Positions 55,344-64,000 are shown, counted from the first letter of the stretch. The stretch is DNA of 64,000 bases from Leptospira ryugenii (GCF_003114855.1 NZ_BFBB01000005.1:149409-213408), one strand, 5' to 3'. The notes: generated by a model not told the origin, from the letters alone. Numbers and translations: made by a program.

Positions 55344-56096
55344 ATGAGTTCCAATTCTCCAACCAGGTGGTTTTTCCTTTCTACCTGGCTTGTAGTTTCT
55401 TTTGCTCTTGGGTCTTTAGAGGCCCAAGAGCGTTTTTCCAATTTGAATCCTGAGACACAGAGAATCCTTCTCCAAAGAAATCCGGAAGAAGACTTTCTCT
55501 ACCAGCAGAACGTACGAGATGTCTCCTCTTTGCCTTTCATCGAAACGACGATCTCACTCAATCTAAGCCCATTCTACTTCACAGGGTTTACATTTGATGG
55601 CAATAAACTGGTTTATTCAACGAGAGGAGAGTCCGTACGTCATTCCCGATGCAATGGAAATATTTGTATCATCCTTACAGATCGAAATCTTTTGGCAATC
55701 AGCAACTATGATACTCAATTTTCAAAAAGTCCAATCTTCAATGAAGCAAACTTTAAAGTAAAATTGGGAACTGATGCAGGTTATGTATTAACAGAAAGAA
55801 ATATCTACGTTTATAATGGAATACTAAACCAATGGAAGCAGATCGGCATAGAATCAGAATCCGTTAAAGCAATGAGCAGTCGAAAACAATTGGGTCTTAT
55901 TTTGACGAGTAAACGAATATTGTTTATCGATTTTTACCAAGATGAGATCATATCTTACTCACATCCATCGAGAAATTTTCACTCTATTGAGATCAAGGAC
56001 AGGCATATCTATTGTTATGCGATAGACAGAGTTATCAGTTATGATTTTAATACAAAATCAGTGGAAGAATTGCCTCTTGATCGGCAGCCCCATTAA
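55344..56096 (+). CDS. secreted hypothetical protein
   Basis: This 250-residue protein has a signal peptide (WFFLSTWLVVSFALGSLEA, cleavage after AQ). The mature part is predicted beta-rich, with repeated short strands such as YVLTERNIYVYNGILNQWKQ and IYCYAIDRVISYDFNTK, reminiscent of a beta-propeller. No family recognised. Its end overlaps the convergent next gene by four bases. Confidence 0.6.
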   Translation: MSSNSPTRWFFLSTWLVVSFALGSLEAQERFSNLNPETQRILLQRNPEEDFLYQQNVRDVSSLPFIETTISLNLSPFYFTGFTFDGNKLVYSTRGESVRHSRCNGNICIILTDRNLLAISNYDTQFSKSPIFNEANFKVKLGTDAGYVLTERNIYVYNGILNQWKQIGIESESVKAMSSRKQLGLILTSKRILFIDFYQDEIISYSHPSRNFHSIEIKDRHIYCYAIDRVISYDFNTKSVEELPLDRQPH

Positions 56097-56542
56097 TCCT
56101 CTTCGATTGGTTTTCCAAATACTCTCTGGACGGATTCGTAGCGGATAAGGATTTTATCTTTGGGAGAAACTCGAATTCCTTTTTTTAGGTCGGTGCCCAT
56201 TATTTTTTGATCATTTAGGTAAATCGTCCATCCTTCTTTCCAAGAGTTTCTGAGGCCATTGACTTCCATAATCTCTTCTGTTCGGTTCGTTGAAATAAAA
56301 CGCAAAGAGGGGTCTTCTTTTTTAGAAAGTTCGGCTAACAAAAGCAGTAAATCTCGAGATTCCCAGGGTGGTACTGAGATGCGTTTTGTTTCTTCATATT
56401 CGGAGGATTGAAATTGAATTTGGATATCCGAGGCACTTTCAACCCTTCTTTGGCTAGGACTGGCCGTACAAAAAAGAAATACGAATAAGACCTTTGTATA
56501 GGCTATGACTTTTACTAAGTGTAGAAGTGTTTGGAATTTCAC
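56093..56542 (-). CDS. DUF4430-like lipoprotein
   Basis: This lipoprotein of about 149 residues has a short signal (VLFVFLFC, Cys ~25) and a C-terminal segment WTIYLNDQKIMGTDL..ISPKDKILIRYESV, matching the DUF4430 / transcobalamin-like beta-strand unit. I chose GTG at 56542, ten bases past the stop of the upstream metallo-beta-lactamase gene; ATGs at 56587 and 56605 would overlap that gene. Function unknown. Confidence 0.55.
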   Translation of the reverse strand: MKFQTLLHLVKVIAYTKVLFVFLFCTASPSQRRVESASDIQIQFQSSEYEETKRISVPPWESRDLLLLLAELSKKEDPSLRFISTNRTEEIMEVNGLRNSWKEGWTIYLNDQKIMGTDLKKGIRVSPKDKILIRYESVQRVFGKPIEED

Positions 56543-56552
56543 AAATGGTCTG

Positions 56553-57488
56553 TCAGTCTTTTGTATTCTTTGATTTTGCAAAGACATAGGATAGACCTTG
56601 TGCATTTAAGTTTACATCCAGATCTAAAACTTCCCAATCTTTCTCTGACAGTAGAACATTTCTTCTCTGGGCTAAATTTTGGATCATCTCCTTCATGCGT
56701 TTTTCTAAAAAGGGAAACCGTTCCTCGGGCGCTAGGTCATCTAAAAGAGTTAAAGAGGTTTGGCAATGTTTGATACCGATTTCTAAATCGTCTGCATGTT
56801 TCCTCAAATTTTGAATCTCTCCAAAGTGAGTCAAACATGCGGCTTCTGCACCCGAGTCGACTATCTTTGCAAGCGAGATGAGTGCTTCTTCCCCATCAAA
56901 GTCTGTGGGTGTTGTGGTAGGGAAAATAAATCGACCACCATTCGAAAGGTGAGGATAAGATATTCCAAAGGAATCTCCTGTGTAGATCCGCTTATCACTT
57001 TCATCCAGAATGCAAAAATGGTGGTTGGCATGTCCCTTTGTATAGAGAAAGCGAAAGTTTCGCGATTTCCATCGGAATTGTTCGCCGTCAGACATCACTC
57101 TAACACGAGCTTCGGGTATGGGCTCAATTTCACCGTAGAGACCAAAAAATGTTTCTTCGCCATACACAGATTTTGCGCTTTTGATTAGGTGGCTCGGGTT
57201 GATTAAGTGTTTCGCTGTTTTCGGATGACAAAGAAGGATCGCATTTGGACATGCTTTCAAAAGGGACCAAGCTCCGCCTGCATGGTCTAGGTGGACATGA
57301 GTCACAATGACGTAATCTAAATGTTCGCGTTGTATGTTTTGGCTCTCCATAGCTTCCAGTATCCTGGGAATGGCATGCGTAGTATTGGTTTCGATCACAA
57401 TTCCATGTTCCTTTTCTTTTAATAAAAAGGAGGCTGCGATGGATTTCATTCCCGCGTATTCTGTATCAATCGTAATCAGATCGTTCAC
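56553..57488 (-). CDS. metallo-beta-lactamase-fold hydrolase
   Basis: This 311-residue protein has THVHLDHAGGAW (HxHxDH metal site), FLYTKGHANHHFCIL and IYTGDSFGISYPHL, and LTHFGEI near the end, completing the metal ligands. No extra domain. Substrate unknown; glyoxalase-II-like or thioesterase activity is possible. GTG at 57488. Confidence 0.85.
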   Translation of the reverse strand: MNDLITIDTEYAGMKSIAASFLLKEKEHGIVIETNTTHAIPRILEAMESQNIQREHLDYVIVTHVHLDHAGGAWSLLKACPNAILLCHPKTAKHLINPSHLIKSAKSVYGEETFFGLYGEIEPIPEARVRVMSDGEQFRWKSRNFRFLYTKGHANHHFCILDESDKRIYTGDSFGISYPHLSNGGRFIFPTTTPTDFDGEEALISLAKIVDSGAEAACLTHFGEIQNLRKHADDLEIGIKHCQTSLTLLDDLAPEERFPFLEKRMKEMIQNLAQRRNVLLSEKDWEVLDLDVNLNAQGLSYVFAKSKNTKD

Positions 57489-57540
57489 AAGACGAGGCTA
57501 TACGATTGAAAATCTCGGTCTAGCGCAAATTCAAAATCAA

Positions 57541-59148
57541 TCATTCGATTGTTTCATTGGAAAGTGCGAAGAGTCCCTTATTTTTCCAATAGATTGATTT
57601 AAAAATCTGAAAATTTTTATCATAGATCTTCTTTGCAGAAAGGTTAGGATAAAAAATATCTTTCAAGGCTATCTTGGATTTGATCTCTTCAAAATTCTCA
57701 ATGCGGCCCAATCCTTTCGCAACAATAGCTGCAGCGCCAAAGGCTCCTGCGTTTTCAGGATGATGGATACGTTCTATGACTTTACCTGTAATATCTGCTA
57801 ATGTTTGGCAGATTAACTCAGACCTCGCCACTCCCCCTACAAATCGAATCCTATTTGATGTTTTTACTTTTTTTTCCATTGATTCAATTAACCATCGTTT
57901 GTGGAAGAGAATGCCCTCCATCACTGCTCTAATCAGAGTTCGTTTTCCGGTGTGCAATCCAATATTAAAGAAAATGCCTCGTGCATTCGGATCTTCAAAG
58001 GGGCTTCTATTTCCATGCAGCCAGGGTGTAAAGATAACACCATTTGAGCCAGGCGGTACATCCTTTATCGAATCAAACATAAAATGAAAAAGACTTTCGT
58101 AGATAGCTTCTGGACCATCTGTGATCTTTTTCTTTTCCAAATATAAATCAATTTCATCGAGGGCTAAATGGTCTTTTACCCATTGTAAACATTTTCCAGA
58201 AGTCTCCTGCTCGCCAAAGTATTGGTATGACTCTTCATTTACGCCAACAATTGATGCCATTCTTGCGGAGAGATCAACAGTTCTTTTTTTTACTCGTGTG
58301 GAAACCCAACCGGACGTACCTGCATAAATATGTGTATCTCCATTTAACACAGCACCTGCGCCAATACCAATGAGTGAGGCATCTCCTCCTCCTCCAAACA
58401 CTGGAATGTTCTCATTTAGTCCCAGATGAGAGGCTGCCTCCTGTGTTAAGCCGCCTACTTTCGTATCTGAATTGATGATTGTCGGCAAATGGTTTCTTTG
58501 AATTCCAAACAGGGAACAAAGAGTCTCGCTCCAATTTCCTTTTCCTTTTCTGGAATCGTATAGCAAAGTAGCGAAGGCGCTATCTCGAGTCATAACAGCT
58601 TTGGAAGTACACTTCGCTAACAAATATTCTTTTACATCAAACCACCATTTAATCTTTTTGAATTGAAGTGGTTCATGTGTTTGGACCCATTTATACTTCC
58701 AAATAGGATCTTTTACAGAACCCGCAACTGCACCGGTAATCCAAAGAGATAATAAAAGTTTTTTGAGATTAAATCCTTGGATACAGAAACCAGATTGGAT
58801 GCCTGACTTCATTTCCTGCCTTGCCCTTTGGTCCATATAACTGAATGCAGGACGTATGGGAGAAAAATTCTCATCAACAAGAACCAATCCCTGCATTTGT
58901 GTACAAAAAGAGATACCTATGATTTCATGTTTTGATAGATTCGGATCATTTAATATTTGCTTGGTGGTCTTTGCCATAGCATTCCACCAATCTTCGGGGT
59001 TTTGCTCTGCTCCCCCGTCAGGATTTAAATAGATGGGGTATTCTTCTAAGCTGGAGGCGATTAACTCAATTCTTTCTGAAAATCGGAAGAGGCAGGTTTT
59101 TAGGCCAGTCGTGCCTACATCATAAGCTAGAATCAAATCTTCCTTCAT
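57541..59148 (-). CDS. FGGY-family carbohydrate kinase (xylulokinase-like)
   Basis: This 535-residue kinase has LAYDVGTTGLKTCLF (phosphate 1), YAGTSGWVSTRVKK (adenosine region) and the family signature RFVGGVARSELICQTLADIT, followed by HHPENAGAFGAAAIVAKGLG. It phosphorylates a sugar or polyol; the sugar cannot be named from sequence. ATG at 59148; the frame upstream (to 59247) is not kinase-like. Divergent from the MFS transporter gene with 139 bases between them that hold two inverted repeats. Confidence 0.88.
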   Translation of the reverse strand: MKEDLILAYDVGTTGLKTCLFRFSERIELIASSLEEYPIYLNPDGGAEQNPEDWWNAMAKTTKQILNDPNLSKHEIIGISFCTQMQGLVLVDENFSPIRPAFSYMDQRARQEMKSGIQSGFCIQGFNLKKLLLSLWITGAVAGSVKDPIWKYKWVQTHEPLQFKKIKWWFDVKEYLLAKCTSKAVMTRDSAFATLLYDSRKGKGNWSETLCSLFGIQRNHLPTIINSDTKVGGLTQEAASHLGLNENIPVFGGGGDASLIGIGAGAVLNGDTHIYAGTSGWVSTRVKKRTVDLSARMASIVGVNEESYQYFGEQETSGKCLQWVKDHLALDEIDLYLEKKKITDGPEAIYESLFHFMFDSIKDVPPGSNGVIFTPWLHGNRSPFEDPNARGIFFNIGLHTGKRTLIRAVMEGILFHKRWLIESMEKKVKTSNRIRFVGGVARSELICQTLADITGKVIERIHHPENAGAFGAAAIVAKGLGRIENFEEIKSKIALKDIFYPNLSAKKIYDKNFQIFKSIYWKNKGLFALSNETIE

Positions 59149-59201
59149 ACGGAATGTACCCCCCTCCAGGAAAACCCTCATTTTTTTGCTAGACACAAAA
59201 A

Positions 59202-59217
59202 GTGAGTGGTGACTCAC
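59202..59217. promoter_or_regulatory. inverted repeat resembling the TetR operator
   Basis: GTGAGT-GGTG-ACTCAC has perfect 6-base arms in the gap between the divergent kinase and transporter. It shares TGAGTG at the left and CTCA..TTGTC at the right with the 30-bp palindrome at 61381-61410, so both may bind the TetR regulator. Confidence 0.45.
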
Positions 59218-59244
59218 ATTGTCCCAGATTCTCAATTTTTTAAG

Positions 59245-59271
59245 CAATCCATTTTTCTATATTGTGGATTG
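59245..59271. repeat. inverted repeat in the transporter leader
   Basis: CAATCCA (59245-59251) and TGGATTG (59265-59271) are perfect complements, 13-base loop; the ribosome-binding site (GAAGGAG) follows. Could be an operator or a leader hairpin. Confidence 0.3.
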
Positions 59272-59287
59272 TTGAAGGAGCTAGCCC

Positions 59288-60505
59288 ATGCAAAGCCAAA
59301 CAAACCAAAAAGATCCCTACCGTTGGTTAGTCCTATTCGCTTACTCTCTCCTGACCGCTACCATTTGCTTGCAATGGCTAAGCTTTGCTCCTATCGCACG
59401 AGAAGCCCAGGAATTCTACCATACCAGTGCCTTTGCCATTGATTTCCTTGCTTTAGTGTATCTAGTCCTGTATCTATTCCTTGCATTGCCAGCATCGTAT
59501 TTTATCGATCGCTATGGCATCCAAAAAGGTTTGGGAATCGGCGCCATCCTGACCGCTTTCTTCGGAACGGCGAAAGGTTTAGGGTCTGATTCCTATGCTT
59601 TGGTTTGTTGTACACAGGTTGGCTTGGGTATTGCTCAACCTTTTCTCTTAAATGCTGTTACAAAGTTAAGTTTCCAGTGGTTTCCTTTAGAAGAAAGGGC
59701 AAGCGCAATTGCACTCGGAACTTTAGCACAATTCATAGGAATCATAACGGCAATGCTTGTGGGTCCCTATAGCTTTCAAGTAAACTTGCTTTTCCCAGGT
59801 ATCAAAGGTTTGCTCTCACTATATGCTTTTCTAAGTATAATCTCAGCCATTCTCTCTTTATTGGTCATCCGAGAGAAACCCAAACATTCTACAGCGGCTC
59901 ATGGCGAGGATCGCGAGATTCCTTTTCGAGAAGGAATCAAACATTTACGCAAGGTAAAGGATTTTAAATTTGTTTTGCTTTTGTTTCTAATAGGTCTAGG
60001 GGTATTCAACGCGATCAGTACTTGCATCGACCAAATTGGACAGGCAAAAGGATTTGATATCGAACAGTCAGGCCTGTTAGGTGGATCTATTTTAGTCTCC
60101 GGAATAATAGGAGCCATTTGTATCCCACCTTTTTCGGATCGTTTTCAAAAAAGAAAAATTTTTTTAATCATCTCAATGATTGGCTTTGTTCTAGGACTTG
60201 GCATATTTGTAATTTATGATTCCTTTCCGACATTGGTATTGGCATCTGTTTTGATAGGTTTCTTTCTATTGGGAATCGGCGCACCGATCGGGTTTCTCTA
60301 TGCGGCTGAGATTTCTTCCCCAGCACCAGAATCTACTTCCCAAGGACTATTACTGTTAGCCGGACAAATTTCAGGGATCATCTTTATTTTGGGCTTACAT
60401 CTTTTTGGTATGATCCAATTTTCCTATGTGTTATTTGGATTGGCTTGCCTCACAATCATTTTGGTTCTACGCTTGCGGGAATCTCCTTGGATGGCAAAGG
60501 GATGA
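59288..60505 (+). CDS. MFS transporter
   Basis: This 405-residue protein has 12 hydrophobic segments; the MFS loop motif appears as YFIDRYGIQKGLGIG after helix 2, and SDRFQKRKIFLII after helix 8. It could import the substrate of the adjacent kinase, since the two are divergently paired. ATG at 59288 with GAAGGAG upstream. Confidence 0.85.
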   Translation: MQSQTNQKDPYRWLVLFAYSLLTATICLQWLSFAPIAREAQEFYHTSAFAIDFLALVYLVLYLFLALPASYFIDRYGIQKGLGIGAILTAFFGTAKGLGSDSYALVCCTQVGLGIAQPFLLNAVTKLSFQWFPLEERASAIALGTLAQFIGIITAMLVGPYSFQVNLLFPGIKGLLSLYAFLSIISAILSLLVIREKPKHSTAAHGEDREIPFREGIKHLRKVKDFKFVLLLFLIGLGVFNAISTCIDQIGQAKGFDIEQSGLLGGSILVSGIIGAICIPPFSDRFQKRKIFLIISMIGFVLGLGIFVIYDSFPTLVLASVLIGFFLLGIGAPIGFLYAAEISSPAPESTSQGLLLLAGQISGIIFILGLHLFGMIQFSYVLFGLACLTIILVLRLRESPWMAKG

Positions 60506-60586
60506 GAAATATGAACTTTCTAAATGATTTTTTTTTGATTATTGTAATTTGGATTTAAAAGAAAATCGGGTTGGTGTAGGAAGGCC

Positions 60587-60620
60587 TCATTGGGTGGCGG
60601 GTGGCCGCCCCACCCAATGA
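60587..60620. terminator. strong GC-rich hairpin between MFS and tetR
   Basis: TCATTGGGTGG (60587-60597) pairs perfectly with CCACCCAATGA (60610-60620), with additional CGG/CCG pairs inside. It lies in the gap between the convergent ends of the transporter (60505) and tetR (60634) genes. No good T-run on either side, so termination efficiency is uncertain. Confidence 0.45.
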
Positions 60621-60633
60621 AGGGTGGGGAGAA

Positions 60634-61284
60634 CTAGATCCGTGCGATAGCCCCTCTGATAAAATCCATCATCCCACGGACAACGGCCTCATCATCATCC
60701 ACATTTGTTTCCCCCAAATATACCTTCATTCTCTCACGGTAGTAAACTGTGGCATAAGAAAACTGCAATGTCATAAACAAATTGTCCAACAAAAAAGCCG
60801 CAAGACGACTATCAACCGTTTCTCGGATAAGTCCATCTTGTTTCGAATCTTCAATTAACTTTATATAATAGTTTGCTGATAGACTTTCCATTTCACCTGA
60901 CAAACGAGAGATCAAATCTTTTTTACTTTCAGATGTTAGCTCATTGTATAAGCGAATGATATCCGCATTTTCCCTCGAATGTTTTTGGATGATCCGAATG
61001 ATCCTTTCAATTTTTCCCAATAAATCCAGTGGCTCTAACAAAACCGAACGTAAGGTTTCTTCAAGTTGAGCAATTCCATAGTCAACGACGGTAAGGAAAA
61101 AATCTTCTTTGGTTTCAAAATACTTATAAAGAGAACCAACACTAATTCCTGCTTTTTCTGCGATGGTATTCGTGTTTGTATTGGTAAAGCCTTTGCTCGC
61201 AAATTCAGAAATGGCAATGTTCAAAATCCGAGTTCTCTTCTCATCGGAAATCCGTTCAAAAATCTCGTTGAAATGTTTTCCCAC
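60634..61284 (-). CDS. TetR-family transcriptional regulator
   Basis: This 216-residue regulator has an N-terminal helix-turn-helix domain (RILNIAISEFASKGFTNTNT, AEKAGISVGSLYKYFETKED) and a helical ligand-binding domain. It is divergent from the aminotransferase/aldolase operon, and the perfect palindrome at 61381-61410 lies between them, a typical target for TetR regulators. Effector unknown. Confidence 0.9.
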   Translation of the reverse strand: MGKHFNEIFERISDEKRTRILNIAISEFASKGFTNTNTNTIAEKAGISVGSLYKYFETKEDFFLTVVDYGIAQLEETLRSVLLEPLDLLGKIERIIRIIQKHSRENADIIRLYNELTSESKKDLISRLSGEMESLSANYYIKLIEDSKQDGLIRETVDSRLAAFLLDNLFMTLQFSYATVYYRERMKVYLGETNVDDDEAVVRGMMDFIRGAIARI

Positions 61285-61380
61285 TACTCTCTCCTAAATT
61301 TCTGATCCTATCCTTCCAGAGGAGTATATCTTGCAGATTGCTCTTGCGAAAAGAAAGTTTTGGACAGGAAAAATATGCCT

Positions 61381-61410
61381 TGACAATGAGTGAGTATTCA
61401 CTCATTGTCA
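61381..61410. promoter_or_regulatory. 30-bp palindrome, likely TetR operator
   Basis: TGACAATGAGTGA-GTAT-TCACTCATTGTCA, perfect 13-base arms, located 28 bases before the aminotransferase ATG. A -35-like TTGACA (61380-61385) overlaps its left edge. The TGAGTGA/TCACTCA core resembles sites of many TetR regulators. Confidence 0.8.
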
Positions 61411-61437
61411 ACTGGAATTTGCAATAAGGAAAGAATC

Positions 61438-62913
61438 ATGACAGGGTTTGCCATTAGCGAGTATCCAAACGTTTCCCAAGTCTATTCCGATTTAAGACGA
61501 TTGGTGAAACTTCCCATCCGGTCCATTCGGAAGGAGGAAATGCAAAGGATCATAGACTCCTATTTCGGAGAAAAATGCAAACAATCCAAAGCTATGATCG
61601 ATACCGCATCTGCCTTCATTCCAGGTGGAGTACAACATAACCTTGCTTTCAATCATCCCTTTCCACTTGTCTTCACGCAGGCAAAAGGCGCATATCTTTA
61701 TGATTTAGATGGGAATGAATACATAGATTTTTTACAGGCAGGCGGTCCAACGGTCTTAGGAAGCAATCCTCAAATCGTCCGAGAAAAGGTAATTGAACTT
61801 CTAAACACAACAGGGCCAGTCACAGGACTTTTCCATGAGTATGAATATAAACTCGCAGAGAAAATCGTACAACTTGTTCCTTCAGTGGAAATGTTTCGGA
61901 TGTTAGGTTCTGGAACGGAAGCATGTATGGCTTCGATACGGGTAGCAAGACTTGCCACTCAGAAAAAAAACATTGTGAAAATGGGCGGAGCCTACCATGG
62001 CTGGAGTGACCAACTTGCCTATGGTATTCGCATTCCAGGTTCTCGACATTTTGAAGCACATGGAGTACCAAGATCTATATTCAAATATACTCAAGAGTTT
62101 TATCCGAACGATTTGAACTCTTTAGAATCCGTATTAAAGAAAAACCGTTTCTTTGGTGGTACTGCGGCAGTCATTATGGAGCCTATTGGACCAGAAAGTG
62201 GGACAAGACCTCTTGATTTTAATTTTAATAAAGCAGTTCGCGAACTATGCGATCGCTTTGGAGCACTTTTAATTTTCGATGAAGTCGTAACTGCCTTTCG
62301 TATTGGATTGAGTGGGGCTCAAGGTTATTTTGGAGTTAGTCCGGACTTGACTGTCTTTGGAAAAGTTGTAGCGGGCGGCTACCCGTCTGCAGGCGGTCTC
62401 GGCGGAAAAAAAGAATTTATGAAATTTGTTTCTGCCGGTTTACAAACTGGAGCTAAAAAAGCATTGATTGGGGGCACCATGGCAGCCAATCCTCTAAGCT
62501 CATTGGCAGGCTATATCACCCTTTGTGAGATGGAAAAATCAAATGCTTGTGAAAGAGCGGGCCGCGCAGGAGATCGATTAACTAATGGCTTAAAAAAGTT
62601 AATTGCAAAGTACGAACTTCCCTTCGTTGCCTTTAACCAAGGTTCTATCTGCCACCTGGAAACTGTTGCCACTATGTTGTTAGATATTAACTTAAAAAAA
62701 TTCTGGACTATTTGGAAGACCATCTCGGAGGCAAAAAAAAGAAAACATGCAATGGAAGAAATGGGAGCTGCCTATATGTCAGAGGGACTCGTTACCCTAG
62801 CAGGGAGTCGACTCTATACAAGTGCGGAAGACACGGACGAAATAATAGACGAAGCTCTCCTCAGGTTCGAGCGGGTTTTCCAAAAAGTAGAAGGAGTGAA
62901 ATTTAATTCATGA
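61438..62913 (+). CDS. class III aminotransferase, glutamate-1-semialdehyde mutase-like
   Basis: This 491-residue PLP enzyme has FIPGGVQHNLAF, SGTEACMASIRVARLAT, AYHGWSDQLAYG, the Asp of LIFDEVVTAFRIG and the PLP Lys in LTVFGKVVAGGYPSAG, the pattern of GSAM-like class III aminotransferases. A long N-terminal helix extension (about 1-50) precedes the family core. ATG at 61438 with AAGGAA upstream. It is unlikely to be the heme enzyme HemL, because of the extension and the linkage with aldolases, but the substrate is unknown. Next gene overlaps by four bases. Confidence 0.82.
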   Translation: MTGFAISEYPNVSQVYSDLRRLVKLPIRSIRKEEMQRIIDSYFGEKCKQSKAMIDTASAFIPGGVQHNLAFNHPFPLVFTQAKGAYLYDLDGNEYIDFLQAGGPTVLGSNPQIVREKVIELLNTTGPVTGLFHEYEYKLAEKIVQLVPSVEMFRMLGSGTEACMASIRVARLATQKKNIVKMGGAYHGWSDQLAYGIRIPGSRHFEAHGVPRSIFKYTQEFYPNDLNSLESVLKKNRFFGGTAAVIMEPIGPESGTRPLDFNFNKAVRELCDRFGALLIFDEVVTAFRIGLSGAQGYFGVSPDLTVFGKVVAGGYPSAGGLGGKKEFMKFVSAGLQTGAKKALIGGTMAANPLSSLAGYITLCEMEKSNACERAGRAGDRLTNGLKKLIAKYELPFVAFNQGSICHLETVATMLLDINLKKFWTIWKTISEAKKRKHAMEEMGAAYMSEGLVTLAGSRLYTSAEDTDEIIDEALLRFERVFQKVEGVKFNS

Positions 62914-63566
62914 AAGATTCTTTAGTAACTGCAAAAAAAATTGTCAGAGACACCGGTATACAGTTGTTAAGAGATGGATTGATCACTCGAACTTGGGGCA
63001 ATATTTCCCAAAGGATCGACAAAGATCATTTTGTCATCACACCAACCGGTAGAACTTATGAGGACCTTGAACCTGAAGACATTGTAAAAGTAAATATGCA
63101 TAACTTGAAGCACGAAGGTGTGATCAAACCTTCCTATGAAAAAGGACTTCACTCACAAACCTATGTATTGAGACAAGATGTCCATGCGATCATCCATACC
63201 CATCAATTGCACGCTAGTGTTGTAGCTTCTGCACGACGAAACATTCCTCTTCTCAGCAAATCTATGGCGGAAACCATAGGGGGAGAAGTCCTTTGCACAG
63301 ACTATGCACTTCCAGGCTCCAAAAAATTGATTCGCTCAGCCATCACCTGTTTGGAAAGATCGGGAAGCAAAGCAGTACTTTTAGCTAACCATGGTGTTCT
63401 CTGTATTGGTAAAGATATGAAAGATGCCTTTGCCGTTGCATTAGAATTGGAAACAGCAGCGCAGGCATTGGTACAGAGAGAATTTCAAATGAGGAGCGGC
63501 CTTAAATACTCTGCCAAACATATAAGGGAATGGTATGTATCCACGTTCGGAGTCGGGGTATTCTAA
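62910..63566 (+). CDS. class II aldolase/adducin-family protein
   Basis: This 218-residue protein has TWGNISQRIDKDHFVITPTG (substrate phosphate region), HAIIHTHQLHASVVA (metal ligands His-x-His) and LLANHGVLCIGKD (third His). Such enzymes cleave or dehydrate sugar phosphates, for example fuculose-1-phosphate aldolase or MtnB-type dehydratases. The acid Glu of SYEKGLHSQTYV is present. ATGA overlap with the aminotransferase; one-base overlap with the next gene. Confidence 0.88.
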   Translation: MKDSLVTAKKIVRDTGIQLLRDGLITRTWGNISQRIDKDHFVITPTGRTYEDLEPEDIVKVNMHNLKHEGVIKPSYEKGLHSQTYVLRQDVHAIIHTHQLHASVVASARRNIPLLSKSMAETIGGEVLCTDYALPGSKKLIRSAITCLERSGSKAVLLANHGVLCIGKDMKDAFAVALELETAAQALVQREFQMRSGLKYSAKHIREWYVSTFGVGVF

Positions 63567-64000
63567 TGCGTGCACCAAAACATCCGGACGATCTGTATCC
63601 ATTTATATTGCCTTGGGCCAAAGAAGGGATTCTTAGTCAAGACTCAAGTCTAAGCATCCGAGTTGGGAACAAAGTCTACATAAACCCCAAAACCAAAAAC
63701 TTTTTGCTCTGGGCCAAAGCTAAATCGGCCAAACCATGGATACAGGTGAGTTTAGAGGAAGTCACCAAACCCGATTCCGCGCATGAAGACCTCCCCTACC
63801 ACCTAGCCATCTATAGGGCACGTCCCGAATGCAATGCCATTGTCCATTCTTTCCAGGAAAATATCCAAACCTGTTCCTTAGCCGGTGAAACAGTAAAACC
63901 CTTCTTAGACGATATGGCGCAAATCGTAGGACCAGACGTCCCTGTCATTCCCTCCACTCTGCCAATTGACAAACTCCTCCCTTTGCTTGTAAAAAAGATG
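63566..64000 (+). CDS. class II aldolase-like protein with degenerate metal site, partial
   Basis: The first ~145 residues are visible; the frame is open at the window end. ILSQDSSLSIRVGNKVYINP and HLAIYRARPECNAIVHSFQ align with the class II aldolase fold of the gene before it, but the metal-binding HTH is HSF here. It may be a non-catalytic partner subunit or an enzyme with changed chemistry. ATG overlaps the previous stop by one base. Confidence 0.65.
   Translation, partial: MRAPKHPDDLYPFILPWAKEGILSQDSSLSIRVGNKVYINPKTKNFLLWAKAKSAKPWIQVSLEEVTKPDSAHEDLPYHLAIYRARPECNAIVHSFQENIQTCSLAGETVKPFLDDMAQIVGPDVPVIPSTLPIDKLLPLLVKKM

Overview
The window looks like chromosomal DNA of a spirochaete of the genus Leptospira, by inference perhaps one of the free-living (saprophytic) lineages. 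The grounds are: AT-rich, coding-dense DNA with frequent TTG/GTG starts; many lipoproteins with loose spirochaetal lipoboxes; a flgB-flgC-fliE flagellar cluster; two lipase/foldase pairs; a GapN-like dehydrogenase; an FeS-type photolyase; and an MCE/Mla transport operon. No tRNA, rRNA, insertion sequence, phage or CRISPR was recognised. No gene-free stretch exceeds 300 bases.

Left part (1-12.2 kb, minus strand): signal peptidase I (lepB), an AtpZ-like protein, an OhrR-controlled glutathione peroxidase/ohrR pair, an AtpI-like protein and the complete F1Fo ATP synthase operon atpB-E-F-H-A-G-D-C. These are followed by a small SLBB-domain membrane protein, a 719-residue very acidic repeat protein, and the start of another acidic protein. 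From 12.3 to 30.2 kb lie an aldolase/citrate-lyase-like protein, a DUF2079 membrane protein, a metallo-beta-lactamase-fold protein, a MaoC-type double hotdog protein, a GapN-like dehydrogenase and a three-module lipoprotein. They are followed by an alpha/beta hydrolase, a DUF4105-type protein without its catalytic Cys, an HDAC-family hydrolase, a DUF4015 glycoside hydrolase-like lipoprotein, and two tandem lipase + lipase-foldase pairs.

Middle (30-49.3 kb): radA and an RNase D-like gene; a GH36 alpha-galactosidase; a lipoprotein/DUF4105 transacylase-like/GT-C membrane protein unit; a receiver-SpoIIE phosphatase; a second HDAC-family protein; pyruvate kinase. A seven-gene minus-strand run, mlaE-mlaF-mlaD-auxiliary lipoprotein-photolyase-glyoxalase-BaiN-like oxidoreductase, closes this part.

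Right part (49.4-64 kb): a membrane-anchored AraC regulator sits upstream of a fatty acid hydroxylase whose promoter carries two tandem, near-identical palindromes one 32-bp period apart. The flagellar genes flgB, flgC and fliE are interrupted by a beta-propeller lipoprotein gene. The window ends with a metabolic cluster: FGGY kinase and MFS transporter (divergent), TetR regulator, and a class III aminotransferase with two class II aldolase-like genes behind a 30-bp palindrome. The most unusual points are the two candidate regulatory circuits (TetR and AraC palindromes), intercistronic terminators in both lipase/foldase pairs, the Cys-less DUF4105 protein, the gene inserted between flgC and fliE, and the OhrR-peroxidase unit inside the ATP synthase locus.
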